DNA of 27,745 nt from JBBQSV01 sp038213615 (GCA_038213615.1 JBBQSV010000011.1:1-27745), one strand, 5' to 3'. Numbered from the stretch's first letter, positions 6,656 to 14,662 are shown. The notes: generated by a model not told the origin, from the letters alone. A program made the numbers and translations.

Positions 6656-9541
6656 GTGAAGTTCAAGCACGGCACCCGGCGCAAACCGATCGAATACGAA
6701 AACGACCTAGTCAAATACTGGAAGACCAACCAGACTTTTGAAAAGTCGGTGAGTATGCGTCCGGTCGACAACAGCTATGTGTTTTACGATGGCCCACCGT
6801 TTATTACTGGTGAGCCCCATCACGGTAACCTATTGGCTAGCGTGATTAAAGATGCCGTGCCACGCTATCAGACCATGAAGGGCAAGCGAGTAGAACGAGT
6901 TTGGGGCTGGGATTGCCACGGCCTGCCGGCAGAGGTGTTTACAGAGAAAAAACTGGGCATTACAGACAAACGTGACATTGGCACCAAAATTAGCCTAGAG
7001 CAGTACATCACTACTTGCCGTGACAACATGGTGCAAACTGGTAGCGAGTGGGAAGACACCATTGACCGAATCGGCCGTTGGGTGGACTTTCGTGGCGCCT
7101 ACAAAACCATGGACAAAGATTACATGGAGTCTGTTTGGTGGGCGTTCAAACAGTTGTATGACAAAGGCAAAATTTACGAGGGCGAAAAAGTACTGATGTA
7201 CTGCATTCGCGACGCCACGCCAATCAGCAAGGCCGAAGTAGCTATGGACAACAGTTACGAGACCGATACCGACCCATCTGTTTATGTAAAGTTCAAACTC
7301 AAGGGCGAGGACGCCTATTTGCTAGCCTGGACCACTACACCCTGGACTTTGCCGTCGAATTCGGCCATTGCTGTTAATAAAGACCTAGTTTACGCCGAGG
7401 TAGAGCTGGATGGCCAAAAGCTGATCTTGGCCAAGAGTTTGATAGCCAAAGCCCTGACTGACGAAAAACATCAACCCCTAGACCACAAAGTGTTGCGCGA
7501 ATTTAAGGGCAGTGAACTAGTCGGCAAGAGCTATGAGCCACTATTCGAGGTAGCTAAAGAGTTAGAGGGCGACAAAGCCTTTAAAGTTTGGCACGCAGAC
7601 TTTGTGCATGCTGACGACGGTACCGGTATTGCCCACGAATCCCCGGCATATGGCGAAGAAGATTATGAACTCAGCAAAAAAATGGGCTTCCCATGGGTTC
7701 TAGATACTGATGAAAACGGCATTTATACCAATGGCGAATGGAAGGCCCAGAATGTTTGGGATGCCAACAAAACCATCGCCAAAACGCTGCACGAGCGTGG
7801 CGTGGTTTGGAAGATTGACTACATTACCCACGAATACCCGCATTGCCACCGTTGTCACAGCAAGTTAATTTATCGGGCTCACCCCAGTTGGTTCATGGAT
7901 ATCGATGGCCAACGTAGCGAAATGCTAGAACAAAATGGTGACATCAACTGGTTTCCGGCTCACCTTAAACACGGCCGGTTTGAAAAGACTGTGCAGAGCG
8001 CACCAGATTGGAACCTGTCGCGTGACCGTTTTTGGGCTACGGCTATGCCAGTTTGGGAGGGCACAGACAGCCAAGGCAAGGAGCACATCAAGGTAGTTGG
8101 CAGCTATGCCGAACTAAAAGAGCTATCCGGCAAAGAGCTAGACGATTACCACCGCCCCTGGGTAGACGACATCACCTTCGAGCTCGACGGGGTCAAGTAC
8201 CAGCGTATCGACAAAGTTCTAGACTGTTGGTTCGAATCTGGCAGTATGCCTTTTGCCCAGTTCCACTACCCGTTCGAGAACGTGCAGAAGTTCGAAGACA
8301 ACTTCCCGGGTGACTTTATTGTGGAATACGTTGGGCAGGTACGGGCTTGGTTTTATTATCTGCATGCCGTCAGCGTGGGGCTGTTTGGCAAAAATGCCTT
8401 CAAAAACGTGATTACCACTGGTACGTTGGCTGGCAACGACGGCCGCAAGATGAGCAAGAGCTTTGGCAACTACACCGACCCCAACGAGTTAATGGATCAA
8501 TACAGTGCTGATGCCGAACGGTTTCTGTTGCTAGGCTCGCCGGTACTGAATGGCGAGGACTTTTTGCTAATAGACAAAGACGTAGCCGATGTACAGCGCA
8601 AGCTGTCGATGGTTTGGAATGTGTACGACTTCTTTACCATGTACGCCGAGGTAGATGGTTGGGAAAGTACTCCGCTGGATAGCGGAGGCAAACTGGTAGA
8701 CCCTGGCCCAGAAGTAACCAATCCGCTGGACGTTTGGGTGATTTCTCGCCTTCACCAACTGATTCAAGAGGTTGGCAAGCACATGGACGGTTACGATCTG
8801 CCCAACGCCGTTAAACCAATTTTGCCGTTTGTGGACGACCTGTCTAACTGGTATGTGCGTAGATCTCGTAGGCGCTTTTGGAAGAGTGGTGACGACAAAG
8901 ACAAGCAAGATGCCTACCGGACTCTGCACTACGTACTGGTACAGCTGGCCCATGTGTTGGCGCCGTTTGCACCGTTCATGGCAGAGGAGCTGTACATACA
9001 GCTAACTGGTGGTGAATCAGTGCATCTGCAGGACTGGCCCCAGGCTGGGCATGTCGATGAACTATTGGTAGATCATATGGCTAAAGCCAGGCAGTACATT
9101 ACTGAGGGTTTGGCTATGCGGGCCCAGGCTAGCGTTAAGGTGCGTCAGCCATTGGCCAGTGTGACTGTGCCAGGGCTCCCCGACGAATATCAAGCCATCG
9201 TGGCCGAGGAACTGAACGTCAAACAAGTACTGACTGGCGACCAGATGAAACTAGACACCAAACTAACGCCAGAGCTACAGCGCGAGGGCCTGATGCGAGA
9301 GGTAGTACGGGTAGTACAAACTGCCCGCAAACAGGCTGGTTTAAACGTAGATGACCACATTGTATTGAGTCTAGTCACGGACGATGCCGAACTGGCCAAG
9401 GCCATACAAGAGCACCACGATACAATCGTGGCCGAGACCCTGGCCAACAAACTCAGTCACAGCCCCCCAGCCCAACTGGCTCATCACCAAAAGGTTATAG
9501 TCGACGGCCGTAGTCTGGCCATGGATTTAGCAAAGTCATAA
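6656..9541 (+). CDS. ileS: isoleucyl-tRNA synthetase, eukaryote-like (type 2) form
   Basis: A 961-residue class I synthetase that charges tRNA-Ile. The N-terminal catalytic region reads YDGPPFITGEPHHGN and VWGWDCHGLPAE. The HIGH-equivalent is H55-H56-G57-N58, with Asn in place of the last His. The editing (CP1) domain follows, with LAWTTTPWTLPSN and DDGTGIAHESPAYGEEDY. DCWFESGSMPFAQFHYPFEN is typical of the eukaryote-like branch. KMSKS begins at Lys598 (GRKMSKSFGN), and the anticodon-binding helical domain begins near VTNPLDVWVISRL. The GTG at 6656 is chosen because AAAGGAA (6644-6650) sits correctly before it. A GTG at 6629 lies inside the terminator stem and is unlikely. Expression is controlled by the T-box. 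Confidence 0.95.
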   Translation: MKFKHGTRRKPIEYENDLVKYWKTNQTFEKSVSMRPVDNSYVFYDGPPFITGEPHHGNLLASVIKDAVPRYQTMKGKRVERVWGWDCHGLPAEVFTEKKLGITDKRDIGTKISLEQYITTCRDNMVQTGSEWEDTIDRIGRWVDFRGAYKTMDKDYMESVWWAFKQLYDKGKIYEGEKVLMYCIRDATPISKAEVAMDNSYETDTDPSVYVKFKLKGEDAYLLAWTTTPWTLPSNSAIAVNKDLVYAEVELDGQKLILAKSLIAKALTDEKHQPLDHKVLREFKGSELVGKSYEPLFEVAKELEGDKAFKVWHADFVHADDGTGIAHESPAYGEEDYELSKKMGFPWVLDTDENGIYTNGEWKAQNVWDANKTIAKTLHERGVVWKIDYITHEYPHCHRCHSKLIYRAHPSWFMDIDGQRSEMLEQNGDINWFPAHLKHGRFEKTVQSAPDWNLSRDRFWATAMPVWEGTDSQGKEHIKVVGSYAELKELSGKELDDYHRPWVDDITFELDGVKYQRIDKVLDCWFESGSMPFAQFHYPFENVQKFEDNFPGDFIVEYVGQVRAWFYYLHAVSVGLFGKNAFKNVITTGTLAGNDGRKMSKSFGNYTDPNELMDQYSADAERFLLLGSPVLNGEDFLLIDKDVADVQRKLSMVWNVYDFFTMYAEVDGWESTPLDSGGKLVDPGPEVTNPLDVWVISRLHQLIQEVGKHMDGYDLPNAVKPILPFVDDLSNWYVRRSRRRFWKSGDDKDKQDAYRTLHYVLVQLAHVLAPFAPFMAEELYIQLTGGESVHLQDWPQAGHVDELLVDHMAKARQYITEGLAMRAQASVKVRQPLASVTVPGLPDEYQAIVAEELNVKQVLTGDQMKLDTKLTPELQREGLMREVVRVVQTARKQAGLNVDDHIVLSLVTDDAELAKAIQEHHDTIVAETLANKLSHSPPAQLAHHQKVIVDGRSLAMDLAKS

Positions 9542-9581
9542 CTTTACCTAACTCTAGCTAGGCTTTAGATGTATTTAGACA

Positions 9582-9619
9582 GTCCCCCAATTTGGTCCGA
9601 TCGGACCAAATTGGGGGAC
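9582..9619. repeat. 38-bp perfect palindrome downstream of ileS
   Basis: Left half GTCCCCCAATTTGGTCCGA and right half TCGGACCAAATTGGGGGAC are exact reverse complements with no spacer. It begins 40 bases after the ileS stop. No T-run follows on either strand, so it is not a standard terminator. The GGGGGACAGGTTAATAA sequence at its right edge recalls the edges of some REP-like or transposon-derived palindromes, but that is only a resemblance. Confidence 0.8.
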
Positions 9620-9690
9620 AGGTTAATAAATTACTACGTGGGCAGAGGGACAAAGTGCTTGTGGTTTTGTCAAAAAGGTTGTGTTAAGTC

Positions 9691-9719
9691 TTGACATTTA
9701 CCGCTGTTTATGGTAAATT
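9691..9719 (+). promoter_or_regulatory. consensus sigma70-type promoter ahead of a non-coding stretch
   Basis: TTGACA (9691-9696), 17-bp spacer, and an extended -10 TG-G-TAAATT (hexamer 9714-9719). This is the best match to a housekeeping promoter in the window. The next start codon is about 550 bases away, so the promoter drives either a long leader or a separate RNA. Confidence 0.75.
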
Positions 9720-9725
9720 GTATAC

Positions 9726-10204
9726 ATCCTAGCTTTTGGGTGAGGACGGATCATCAACAGGGAATAGCGCCGACAAGTTTTCGTTCATACGAGCGCAACC
9801 TTGGGTTCAGAATCCGGTAGGTGTTCTAACAGCTCAGTAAGCTCAGGGGTGCCTTAACAAGTCAGATCATTGTAATGTATTTAGCTTCTGGCTAAGCAGT
9901 GCAGAATTTGCCTTCATGACCCCTGTTAAACCCCTTATCTTTTATGGGCTAGTATTGTAGTACTAGCTAACTCAACAAGTATTAAACAGAGGTGGTGCGG
10001 TGAGTTCTGCACTGGTAGAGGACAGATGGCGCCTTAGGGCTGCCGATTGTCTTCCTGGCGCAGAAGCGAGTGCTAAACATACGCTATTTTTAGCAACATT
10101 TTCTAGATAAGTTTTCTTCTCTCTACTTTGGTTAAGGAGTGGCGCACAAGCAGATGACGGGTTTTTTACCTTTTGTTCGTCTGCATTTGTGCCATTCCTT
10201 ACCG
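9726..10204 (+). ncRNA. candidate structured RNA or long leader, no family recognised
   Basis: This stretch holds no supported gene. It carries many paired segments on the plus strand: ACCT-GGGTT/AATCC-AGGT near 9797-9821; CAGGGGT 9844-9850 with ACCCCTG near 9919-9925; TTAGC/GCTAA near 9881-9895; CAGTGCAGAA 9897-9906 with TTCTGCACTG 10005-10014; GCTAGTA 9948-9954 / TACTAGC 9961-9967; a GGACA...TGTC-TTCC stem near 10018-10053; and TGCTAAA 10071-10077 / TTTAGCA 10089-10095. It ends in a long imperfect hairpin (arms 10133-10157 and 10179-10201). I see no tmRNA, RNase P, SRP or 6S signature. It could be one structured RNA, several, or the leader of the next gene. Confidence 0.45.
10133..10201 (+). 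terminator. long imperfect hairpin before the GC-rich genes
   Basis: Arms TAAGGAGTGGC-GCACAAG and the matching TTGTGCCATTCCTTA close a loop containing two T-runs. The outer arms pair TAAGGA with TCCTTA. There is no T-run after the 3' arm, so it may be a processing or regulatory structure rather than a terminator. Confidence 0.4.
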
Positions 10205-10271
10205 GGGGATTTGGTGAATTTCGAGACAACCATCGGAACCGGATCCCCAGTGGGGAGAAAGCGAGACAGCT

Positions 10272-11159
10272 ATGTCACTTTCAGAGGCGGCAGTGACCAA
10301 GAAGCTTCGAGACCTCCGCAAGGATGTCGGCAAGCTTCGCGGGGACCTAACCGCACAGTCAGAAGTGCTTGAGGCCATGCGGGCCAACGCCCCCAGGGAC
10401 TCGGACGCCTACCGTTCGCTCGGTACGGCTCTGAGCAAGCTCAACACTCTCGACGACAGCGTTAACGCGCTGCTCGATCGGCTCACGGACGGCGATGGAA
10501 ACTTCATCGTCGACGAGACCATCGTCGCGGCGTGGAAGCAGGAATTCGCGCGACTCGAAAGCCAGCACGTCACCGTCAGGGACACCGTGCACCAGCGACT
10601 CGAGGAGCTCACCTCCAAGGTCAACGGCATCGCCGTGGACACGGAGTTCCTGCGCACCGACGTGGACGAACACACCGAGACGCTGCGGATTCACGGAGAG
10701 GGCATCGTCCAGCTTCGCGACGACGTTGACGGTATCCGGGACAACGGCTTCGACCTGAGTGACGCCCGAGTCGCAACGACCACCGTGACACACGCGGAAA
10801 CCCAATGGGGTATGTCGCTGCTGCACGGTGTACTTTGGTTCGTCATCGCGTGGGAATTGCTCAGTGTGGTGCACCCGAAGTGGTTGACGGACGACAAGAT
10901 CGTTCCGTTCTCCTTCATCGTCGGGTTCGTCGTGTTCTGCATGTTGGCGTCGTTCCAGACACTTCACTCCACCTCGAGTTCGAGGCTGGTACTGAAGCCA
11001 AAGAAGCCGACGTCACCGCCGCCGATGCAACCGCCAGTGGTCGAGGGTTCGCCCGCGCCAACGGCAAGTTCATCGTCAAACGACGACCTGTTCGCCGGTC
11101 TGATCGAGCGGATTCATTCGCGTCGCAACGGCAACACCACAGAGGAGGTGAAGGCCTAG
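10272..11159 (+). CDS. coiled-coil protein with two membrane segments, GC-rich, unknown function
   Basis: A 295-residue protein I do not recognise. Residues 1-165 are a charged, heptad-rich helical region (TKKLRDLRKDVGKLRGDL, LGTALSKLNTLDDSVNALLDRL, LEELTSKVNGI). Two membrane helices follow (about 181-200, LLHGVLWFVIAWELLSVV, and about 210-228, VPFSFIVGFVVFCMLASF), then a Pro/Ser-rich linker (KPTSPPPMQPPVVEGSPAPT) and a short helical tail (DDLFAGLIERIHSRR). Codons end in G or C far more often than in the neighbours, which points to recent transfer. The ATG at 10272 has a GGGGAG about 13 bases upstream, a poor spacing. It is followed on the same strand by another GC-rich gene, probably co-transcribed. 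It may be a scaffold or tether at the membrane; that is a guess. Confidence 0.75.
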   Translation: MSLSEAAVTKKLRDLRKDVGKLRGDLTAQSEVLEAMRANAPRDSDAYRSLGTALSKLNTLDDSVNALLDRLTDGDGNFIVDETIVAAWKQEFARLESQHVTVRDTVHQRLEELTSKVNGIAVDTEFLRTDVDEHTETLRIHGEGIVQLRDDVDGIRDNGFDLSDARVATTTVTHAETQWGMSLLHGVLWFVIAWELLSVVHPKWLTDDKIVPFSFIVGFVVFCMLASFQTLHSTSSSRLVLKPKKPTSPPPMQPPVVEGSPAPTASSSSNDDLFAGLIERIHSRRNGNTTEEVKA

Positions 11160-11338
11160 GGAACATCCCGCGGCAGCCAACTCACGTCTATAGCCGACGA
11201 AAAGGCTCGCAATTTACAGGGGAAGCACCTGTAAGCTGTTGATCGACAAGCTGTCACCGTCGATTCGGTAGATCTGTCCGCCGCCCATTCCGGGTTAAGG
11301 GACGGCCTTAAGCTCTTCGGAGCAAAGGGGGCATGGTC

Positions 11339-12448
11339 ATGGACCGTACTAACAGGAATCGGGTTGCCGCGGGTCTTGCAGCTGCACTGTTGCTTCTTCT
11401 CCTTATCGGAGGGGCTGTCATCAGGCGCAACAACACCCCGGCAGCCGCCAGCGTCGCGTGCAACCAGATTCGCCCTCAGGCGCAGAAGGTTGTTAACGAC
11501 ATCACCTGGGCTGCCAAGCACCACCACTCGAAGGACCAGCTGGATAGCCTGAAGGGGCGCATCAAGATGCTCCAGAAGCGTGCCGGCTCCCCCGAGTGTC
11601 GCAAGACCCCCGCATGTCAGCGGTGGATTCACCACTACGCCAACGACGCCCCCCTGGGGAGTCACCAGTTTGGGCCGGCAATCGCCGATCCAACACTGGC
11701 TGTGGCGCGGTGGAACACCAAGAATGCCCACGACGGCGAGTTCACGGCGGTTTGGGAGAACATCGTTCTCTACAACGGCGCGAACGACACCACGTGGATC
11801 GAACAGCGAGCGCGTCAGCTCGAGTCCGATTGCACGGAGTGGGGTCGCACGGTGGACCGGATCAACGGTCAGATCGTGTCGATGAGCATTGCCAACGACC
11901 CGCGGACCTACGAGACCTACCTGATGGTCCCGCGGTCGGGTGATGTTCCGCAAGTCGGCAAGACGGATCGACCCGTCGCCGCCGGCTTGGTGTTGCAGCT
12001 CCACCTGAGGGATGGACGAACGGAAGAAGCGCGGCTTGTCTGCGACCTTCAACCCGTGCGGCCACACCTCAATGCCCCGGCGTTCCCGGCCCCGCCAGGA
12101 CCGTCAACGCCGCCGGCCCCGCCGCGGTGCACACCGCCGTACGTTCCGTACGAGCAGCGTTGCATCAAGTTGGGTACCGACGACGGACACGGTGGTAACC
12201 AAAGCCGGATGAGCCAACCGGTGGCCCAGCACCCGCAGGGTCCCACGCCCGGTGCACCGCACCAGGCACCACCGCCGGCTCATCGCCCACCGGGCGACAC
12301 CAACGGAGGTTCGGGCAACGGCGGCCATCCAAAGCCACCGACTCCCCCGGACACCAGTCACTCCGGTGACACGACGGACACGACCACACCGGTCGACTGC
12401 CCGCCGGGTGATCCAACCTGCACCACCACGACGACAACGTCTGGGTGA
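11339..12448 (+). CDS. membrane-anchored extracytoplasmic protein with Pro/Thr-rich tail, GC-rich, unknown function
   Basis: A protein of 369 residues that I do not recognise. A single N-terminal membrane helix (about 8-26, VAAGLAAALLLLLLIGGAVI) is followed by a globular part of about 200 residues containing paired cysteines (VACNQIRPQAQ, SPECRKTPACQRW, LESDCTEWGR, ARLVCDLQP). The last 150 residues are low-complexity Pro/Gly/His/Thr sequence with CTPPYVPYEQRC and CPPGDPTC, ending in a run of threonines. The protein is most likely anchored by its N-terminus with the rest outside the membrane, the tail forming a stalk. The start at 11339 follows AAAGGGGG by seven bases; an ATG at 11333 would add two residues. 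Codon use is GC-rich like the upstream gene. Confidence 0.75.
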   Translation: MDRTNRNRVAAGLAAALLLLLLIGGAVIRRNNTPAAASVACNQIRPQAQKVVNDITWAAKHHHSKDQLDSLKGRIKMLQKRAGSPECRKTPACQRWIHHYANDAPLGSHQFGPAIADPTLAVARWNTKNAHDGEFTAVWENIVLYNGANDTTWIEQRARQLESDCTEWGRTVDRINGQIVSMSIANDPRTYETYLMVPRSGDVPQVGKTDRPVAAGLVLQLHLRDGRTEEARLVCDLQPVRPHLNAPAFPAPPGPSTPPAPPRCTPPYVPYEQRCIKLGTDDGHGGNQSRMSQPVAQHPQGPTPGAPHQAPPPAHRPPGDTNGGSGNGGHPKPPTPPDTSHSGDTTDTTTPVDCPPGDPTCTTTTTTSG

Positions 12449-12892
12449 CAGGCAGCAGTAAACTCGCCTCGGCGAGTGCAAGTTCCCTCAACGGGTGATG
12501 AGGGCGGCCGATGGGTCTCCGGTGCTAGCGTTTAATCGCAAGAGTTACTCGTCGATATTGACGATACTCGCACCGGAGGCCTAGAAGCCCCAAGAAATCT
12601 AGAAATGTTTGCGCGAGATGGCGGAGAGTTAGCTCTTTTAGAGCGTGGAGATGTGTGACGGCTATGTCGAAGTTGCTGCAGCCTATTTGGCCGCAACTCC
12701 TTCGTCTGCTTTCAGCACATTTCCACCTCTCTACCATGTATATATAAGTGCCTTGCAATGATCTGATTTGAGTGGCCACCTGTAGAAGGACGGTTCATTA
12801 ACAACTTAAACCAAAAAGAGTGATACCAGCTGTAAGTAGAGTAAATGTGGGATAACAATAACTTAAATTACCCCTATTAGGAGGTGAATTAT
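12449..12892 (+). other. structured non-coding stretch after the GC-rich genes
   Basis: There is no supported gene in these 444 bases. They contain ACTCGCC/GGCGAGT (12462-12477) just after the stop. CTCCGGTGC (12517-12525) pairs with GCACCGGAG (12570-12578) around a nested GTC/GAC stem. A multi-helix unit at 12622-12731 consists of GAGAG/CTCTC, GCTC/GAGC, GTGGAGATGTG (12645-12655) with CACATTTCCAC (12716-12726), and an inner GAAGTTGC...GCAACTCCTTC stem. The last 150 bases are AT-rich and lead into the ribosome binding site of the surface protein gene. The promoter of that gene should lie here, but I cannot fix it. Confidence 0.5.
12879..12886 (+). promoter_or_regulatory. strong ribosome binding site of the surface-protein gene
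   Basis: AGGAGGTG is fully complementary to the 16S anti-Shine-Dalgarno end and lies six bases before the ATG at 12893. It is the strongest such site in a window where most genes have none, and it decides between the ATG at 12893 and the GTG at 12884 that it overlaps. Confidence 0.9.
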
Positions 12893-14329
12893 ATGAAAAG
12901 ATTATTTTCATACCTGAAGCGTCATGCCAAGCGAATAGCTTTGGTGGCCGTTATCATGAGTGCCGTAGTAGCAATACCATTGCATTCTGTAGCTGCTGTT
13001 GACGTAGTAATGGAAGGTTCTATTGGCGTAGCCAATCAAACCAAAGGTGAAAAGACATATGAAGCCAGCACCAAGGCTGGCTACGACGATGTTGTAAAGT
13101 TCCAGGTGTTTTACCACAACCGCGAACTACCAACCTCTGGTCGTGTAGCAAAGAATTTTAGAATCAAAATCAACATGCCAACCACAGCTGGCACCAACCA
13201 AGTTGTAAAGGTAACTATGAAGGGTGACAACACCAACACTATTACCGATACAGCCGTTGTAGCTCTAAACCGTTCTGATGCTCGCCTGGACTTTATTCCT
13301 GGCAGCACCTACTGGAAGCACAATGCTGGTACTCGTACCAACATGAAGATCGTCACCCAAAAGATTGGCGACAGTGTGATCCTAGGCGGTGGTGTAGTCG
13401 AAAACGTACAACCCTGCCACGAGTTCGAGGCAACTGTAACGTTTATGGCTCGCGTTCACGTACCATCTGTGAGCGTAAAGAAGTTCGTTCGTAACCTAGC
13501 CGACAAAAAAAGCGTTGGTGTTACCAACTTGAACGCGCAGGCTGGTGCTCACTTAGAGTACTTCCTAAACGCCAAGAACATGGGCAACACTACTCTAAAC
13601 AACGTTGTTTTGCGCGACGCCTTACCTACAAGCCTTGCGTTTGTACCTGGTAGCGTTAAGCTTTACAACGGCGGTCACCCAAACGGTGTGGTCATAAACA
13701 ACGACTACCTGTTCCATGGTGGAGTAGTTACTGGTAACGTGGGCCCTGGCGCCACGGTGTACATCACATTTGAAGCTAACGTCAAGTCACTTGATAAGTT
13801 AGCTTGTGGTGCAAACACTATCAAGAACGTTGACATAGTTGACACTGACCAGACCGGTGAGTACTTCAACTACGCCATCGTGAATGTAAACAAGGTTTGT
13901 GAAAACACTCCTACTTACACTTGTAACCTGCTAACTCTTGACACTATTGGTAAGCGCGAAATTAGCGCTAAAATCCAAAAGAGCATGAGTGGCAATGTAC
14001 AGTTTGAGTTCTACAGCTTTGACTTCGGCGATGGCTCTAAGAAGCTAACCGACCAAGCCAGCGTGACTCACACTTACGCTAAGGACGGCACTTACCAGGT
14101 TACTGGTAGCGCTACCTTCAAGGTTAACGGCAAAGACGTAACTGTTTCCAGCGATAGCTGTAAACAAGTTGTGACCTTTAGCTCTAAGCCACCCGTGAAG
14201 CACCCTCACACGCCAGCTCCAACGGAGTTGCCGAACACTGGTGCTGGTGATGTAATCGGTATCTTTGCTGCAGTTACTGTAGCTGGTGCTGTTGCTCACC
14301 AATTGTTCTCACGACGCCAGTCTCGTTAA
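12893..14329 (+). CDS. LPxTG-type surface protein with DUF11-like and PKD-like domains
   Basis: A 478-residue surface protein. A basic N-terminus and hydrophobic stretch form a signal peptide ending near HSVAA (residues 1-35). A beta-rich region follows, then a DUF11-like domain (about 200-340: LEYFLNAKNMGNTTLNNVVLRD, LPTSLAFVPGSVKL, GPGATVYITFEANV). A PKD-like domain comes next (about 350-425: YSFDFGDGSK, VTHTYAKDGTYQVTG), then a Pro-rich linker. The sorting signal is LPNTG at 446-450, with a hydrophobic helix and an RRQSR tail. DUF11 and PKD domains build adhesins and surface layers, so attachment to a host cell is plausible. No sortase is in the window. Codons and the very strong ribosome binding site suggest high expression. 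It is monocistronic, with a hairpin just after the stop. Confidence 0.85.
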   Translation: MKRLFSYLKRHAKRIALVAVIMSAVVAIPLHSVAAVDVVMEGSIGVANQTKGEKTYEASTKAGYDDVVKFQVFYHNRELPTSGRVAKNFRIKINMPTTAGTNQVVKVTMKGDNTNTITDTAVVALNRSDARLDFIPGSTYWKHNAGTRTNMKIVTQKIGDSVILGGGVVENVQPCHEFEATVTFMARVHVPSVSVKKFVRNLADKKSVGVTNLNAQAGAHLEYFLNAKNMGNTTLNNVVLRDALPTSLAFVPGSVKLYNGGHPNGVVINNDYLFHGGVVTGNVGPGATVYITFEANVKSLDKLACGANTIKNVDIVDTDQTGEYFNYAIVNVNKVCENTPTYTCNLLTLDTIGKREISAKIQKSMSGNVQFEFYSFDFGDGSKKLTDQASVTHTYAKDGTYQVTGSATFKVNGKDVTVSSDSCKQVVTFSSKPPVKHPHTPAPTELPNTGAGDVIGIFAAVTVAGAVAHQLFSRRQSR

Positions 14330-14340
14330 ACCTTTGTGTC

Positions 14341-14383
14341 AGGCCTAGCCTGTTTGGTGCGGAGCACCAACTCCGCTAGGCCT
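14341..14383 (+). terminator. two-tier hairpin after the surface-protein gene
   Basis: AGGCCTAGC (14341-14349) pairs with GCTAGGCCT (14375-14383), and TTGGTGC (14354-14360) with GCACCAA (14364-14370) around a GGA loop. Only TTCTT follows, so termination may be partial, or the hairpin may protect the mRNA 3' end. Confidence 0.65.
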
Positions 14384-14614
14384 TCTTGGCACAGTACATT
14401 GTTAGAAGTTCCAGTGCTCGTGCATCGTATTTCATATACGATTTACTGCGCGCTTCGCTTCTGCCTAGTACTGCGCTCAAGCACAAATGTTTAGAGGGCT
14501 CATTTATGTTCATGTGGACAACTACTAGCCAATTCGCTGTACAGCGAAGCAAGATTATGCTAGTGTTTAAACAGAACAACGAGCATGACTGACCGCTCGA
14601 GTGAACAACTCTAG
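14384..14614. other. intergenic stretch with palindromes, no supported gene
   Basis: Two short opposing open frames overlap here and neither has codon structure or a ribosome binding site I would trust. Visible elements are an ATCGTAT/ATACGAT hairpin near 14425-14445 and a perfect 16-bp palindrome TTCGCTGTACAGCGAA at 14533-14548 that could bind a dimeric regulator. Confidence 0.4.
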
Positions 14615-14650
14615 AAATCCCCTCCCGTCAAACGGAGGGGATTTTGTTTT
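14615..14650 (+). terminator. intrinsic terminator upstream of tRNA-Glu
   Basis: AAATCCCCTCC (14615-14625) pairs perfectly with GGAGGGGATTT (14634-14644) across an 8-base loop, followed by TTGTTTT on the plus strand. Confidence 0.85.
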
Positions 14651-14662
14651 GACCTCTGTTGT

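Noticed and set aside
9582..9619. 38-bp palindrome as the ileS terminator
   Set aside because: No T-run follows on the plus strand, and the palindrome has no unpaired loop sequence, unlike the other terminators in this window.
9726..10100. RNase P RNA or tmRNA in the structured stretch
   Set aside because: GAGGACGGATC and ACAGATGGCGCCTTA loosely recall RNase P conserved regions, but the invariant GGTAAGGGTGAAA-type and AGATGAATGA-type segments are absent. There is no tRNA-like end for tmRNA.
10359..10967. 202-codon minus-strand open frame within the coiled-coil gene
   Set aside because: It is a shadow frame created by GC-ending codons; the plus-strand protein has clear heptads and membrane helices, this one has neither.
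11156..12067. 303-codon open frame on the minus strand opposite the GC-rich genes
   Set aside because: It lies fully antisense to the anchored protein gene, has biased low-complexity composition typical of a GC-rich shadow frame, and has no ribosome binding site or recognisable domain.
14376..14592. Two opposing short open frames of 67 and 68 codons after the surface-protein gene
   Set aside because: They overlap each other almost completely, begin inside a hairpin or lack a ribosome binding site, and show no domain; palindromes explain the region better.
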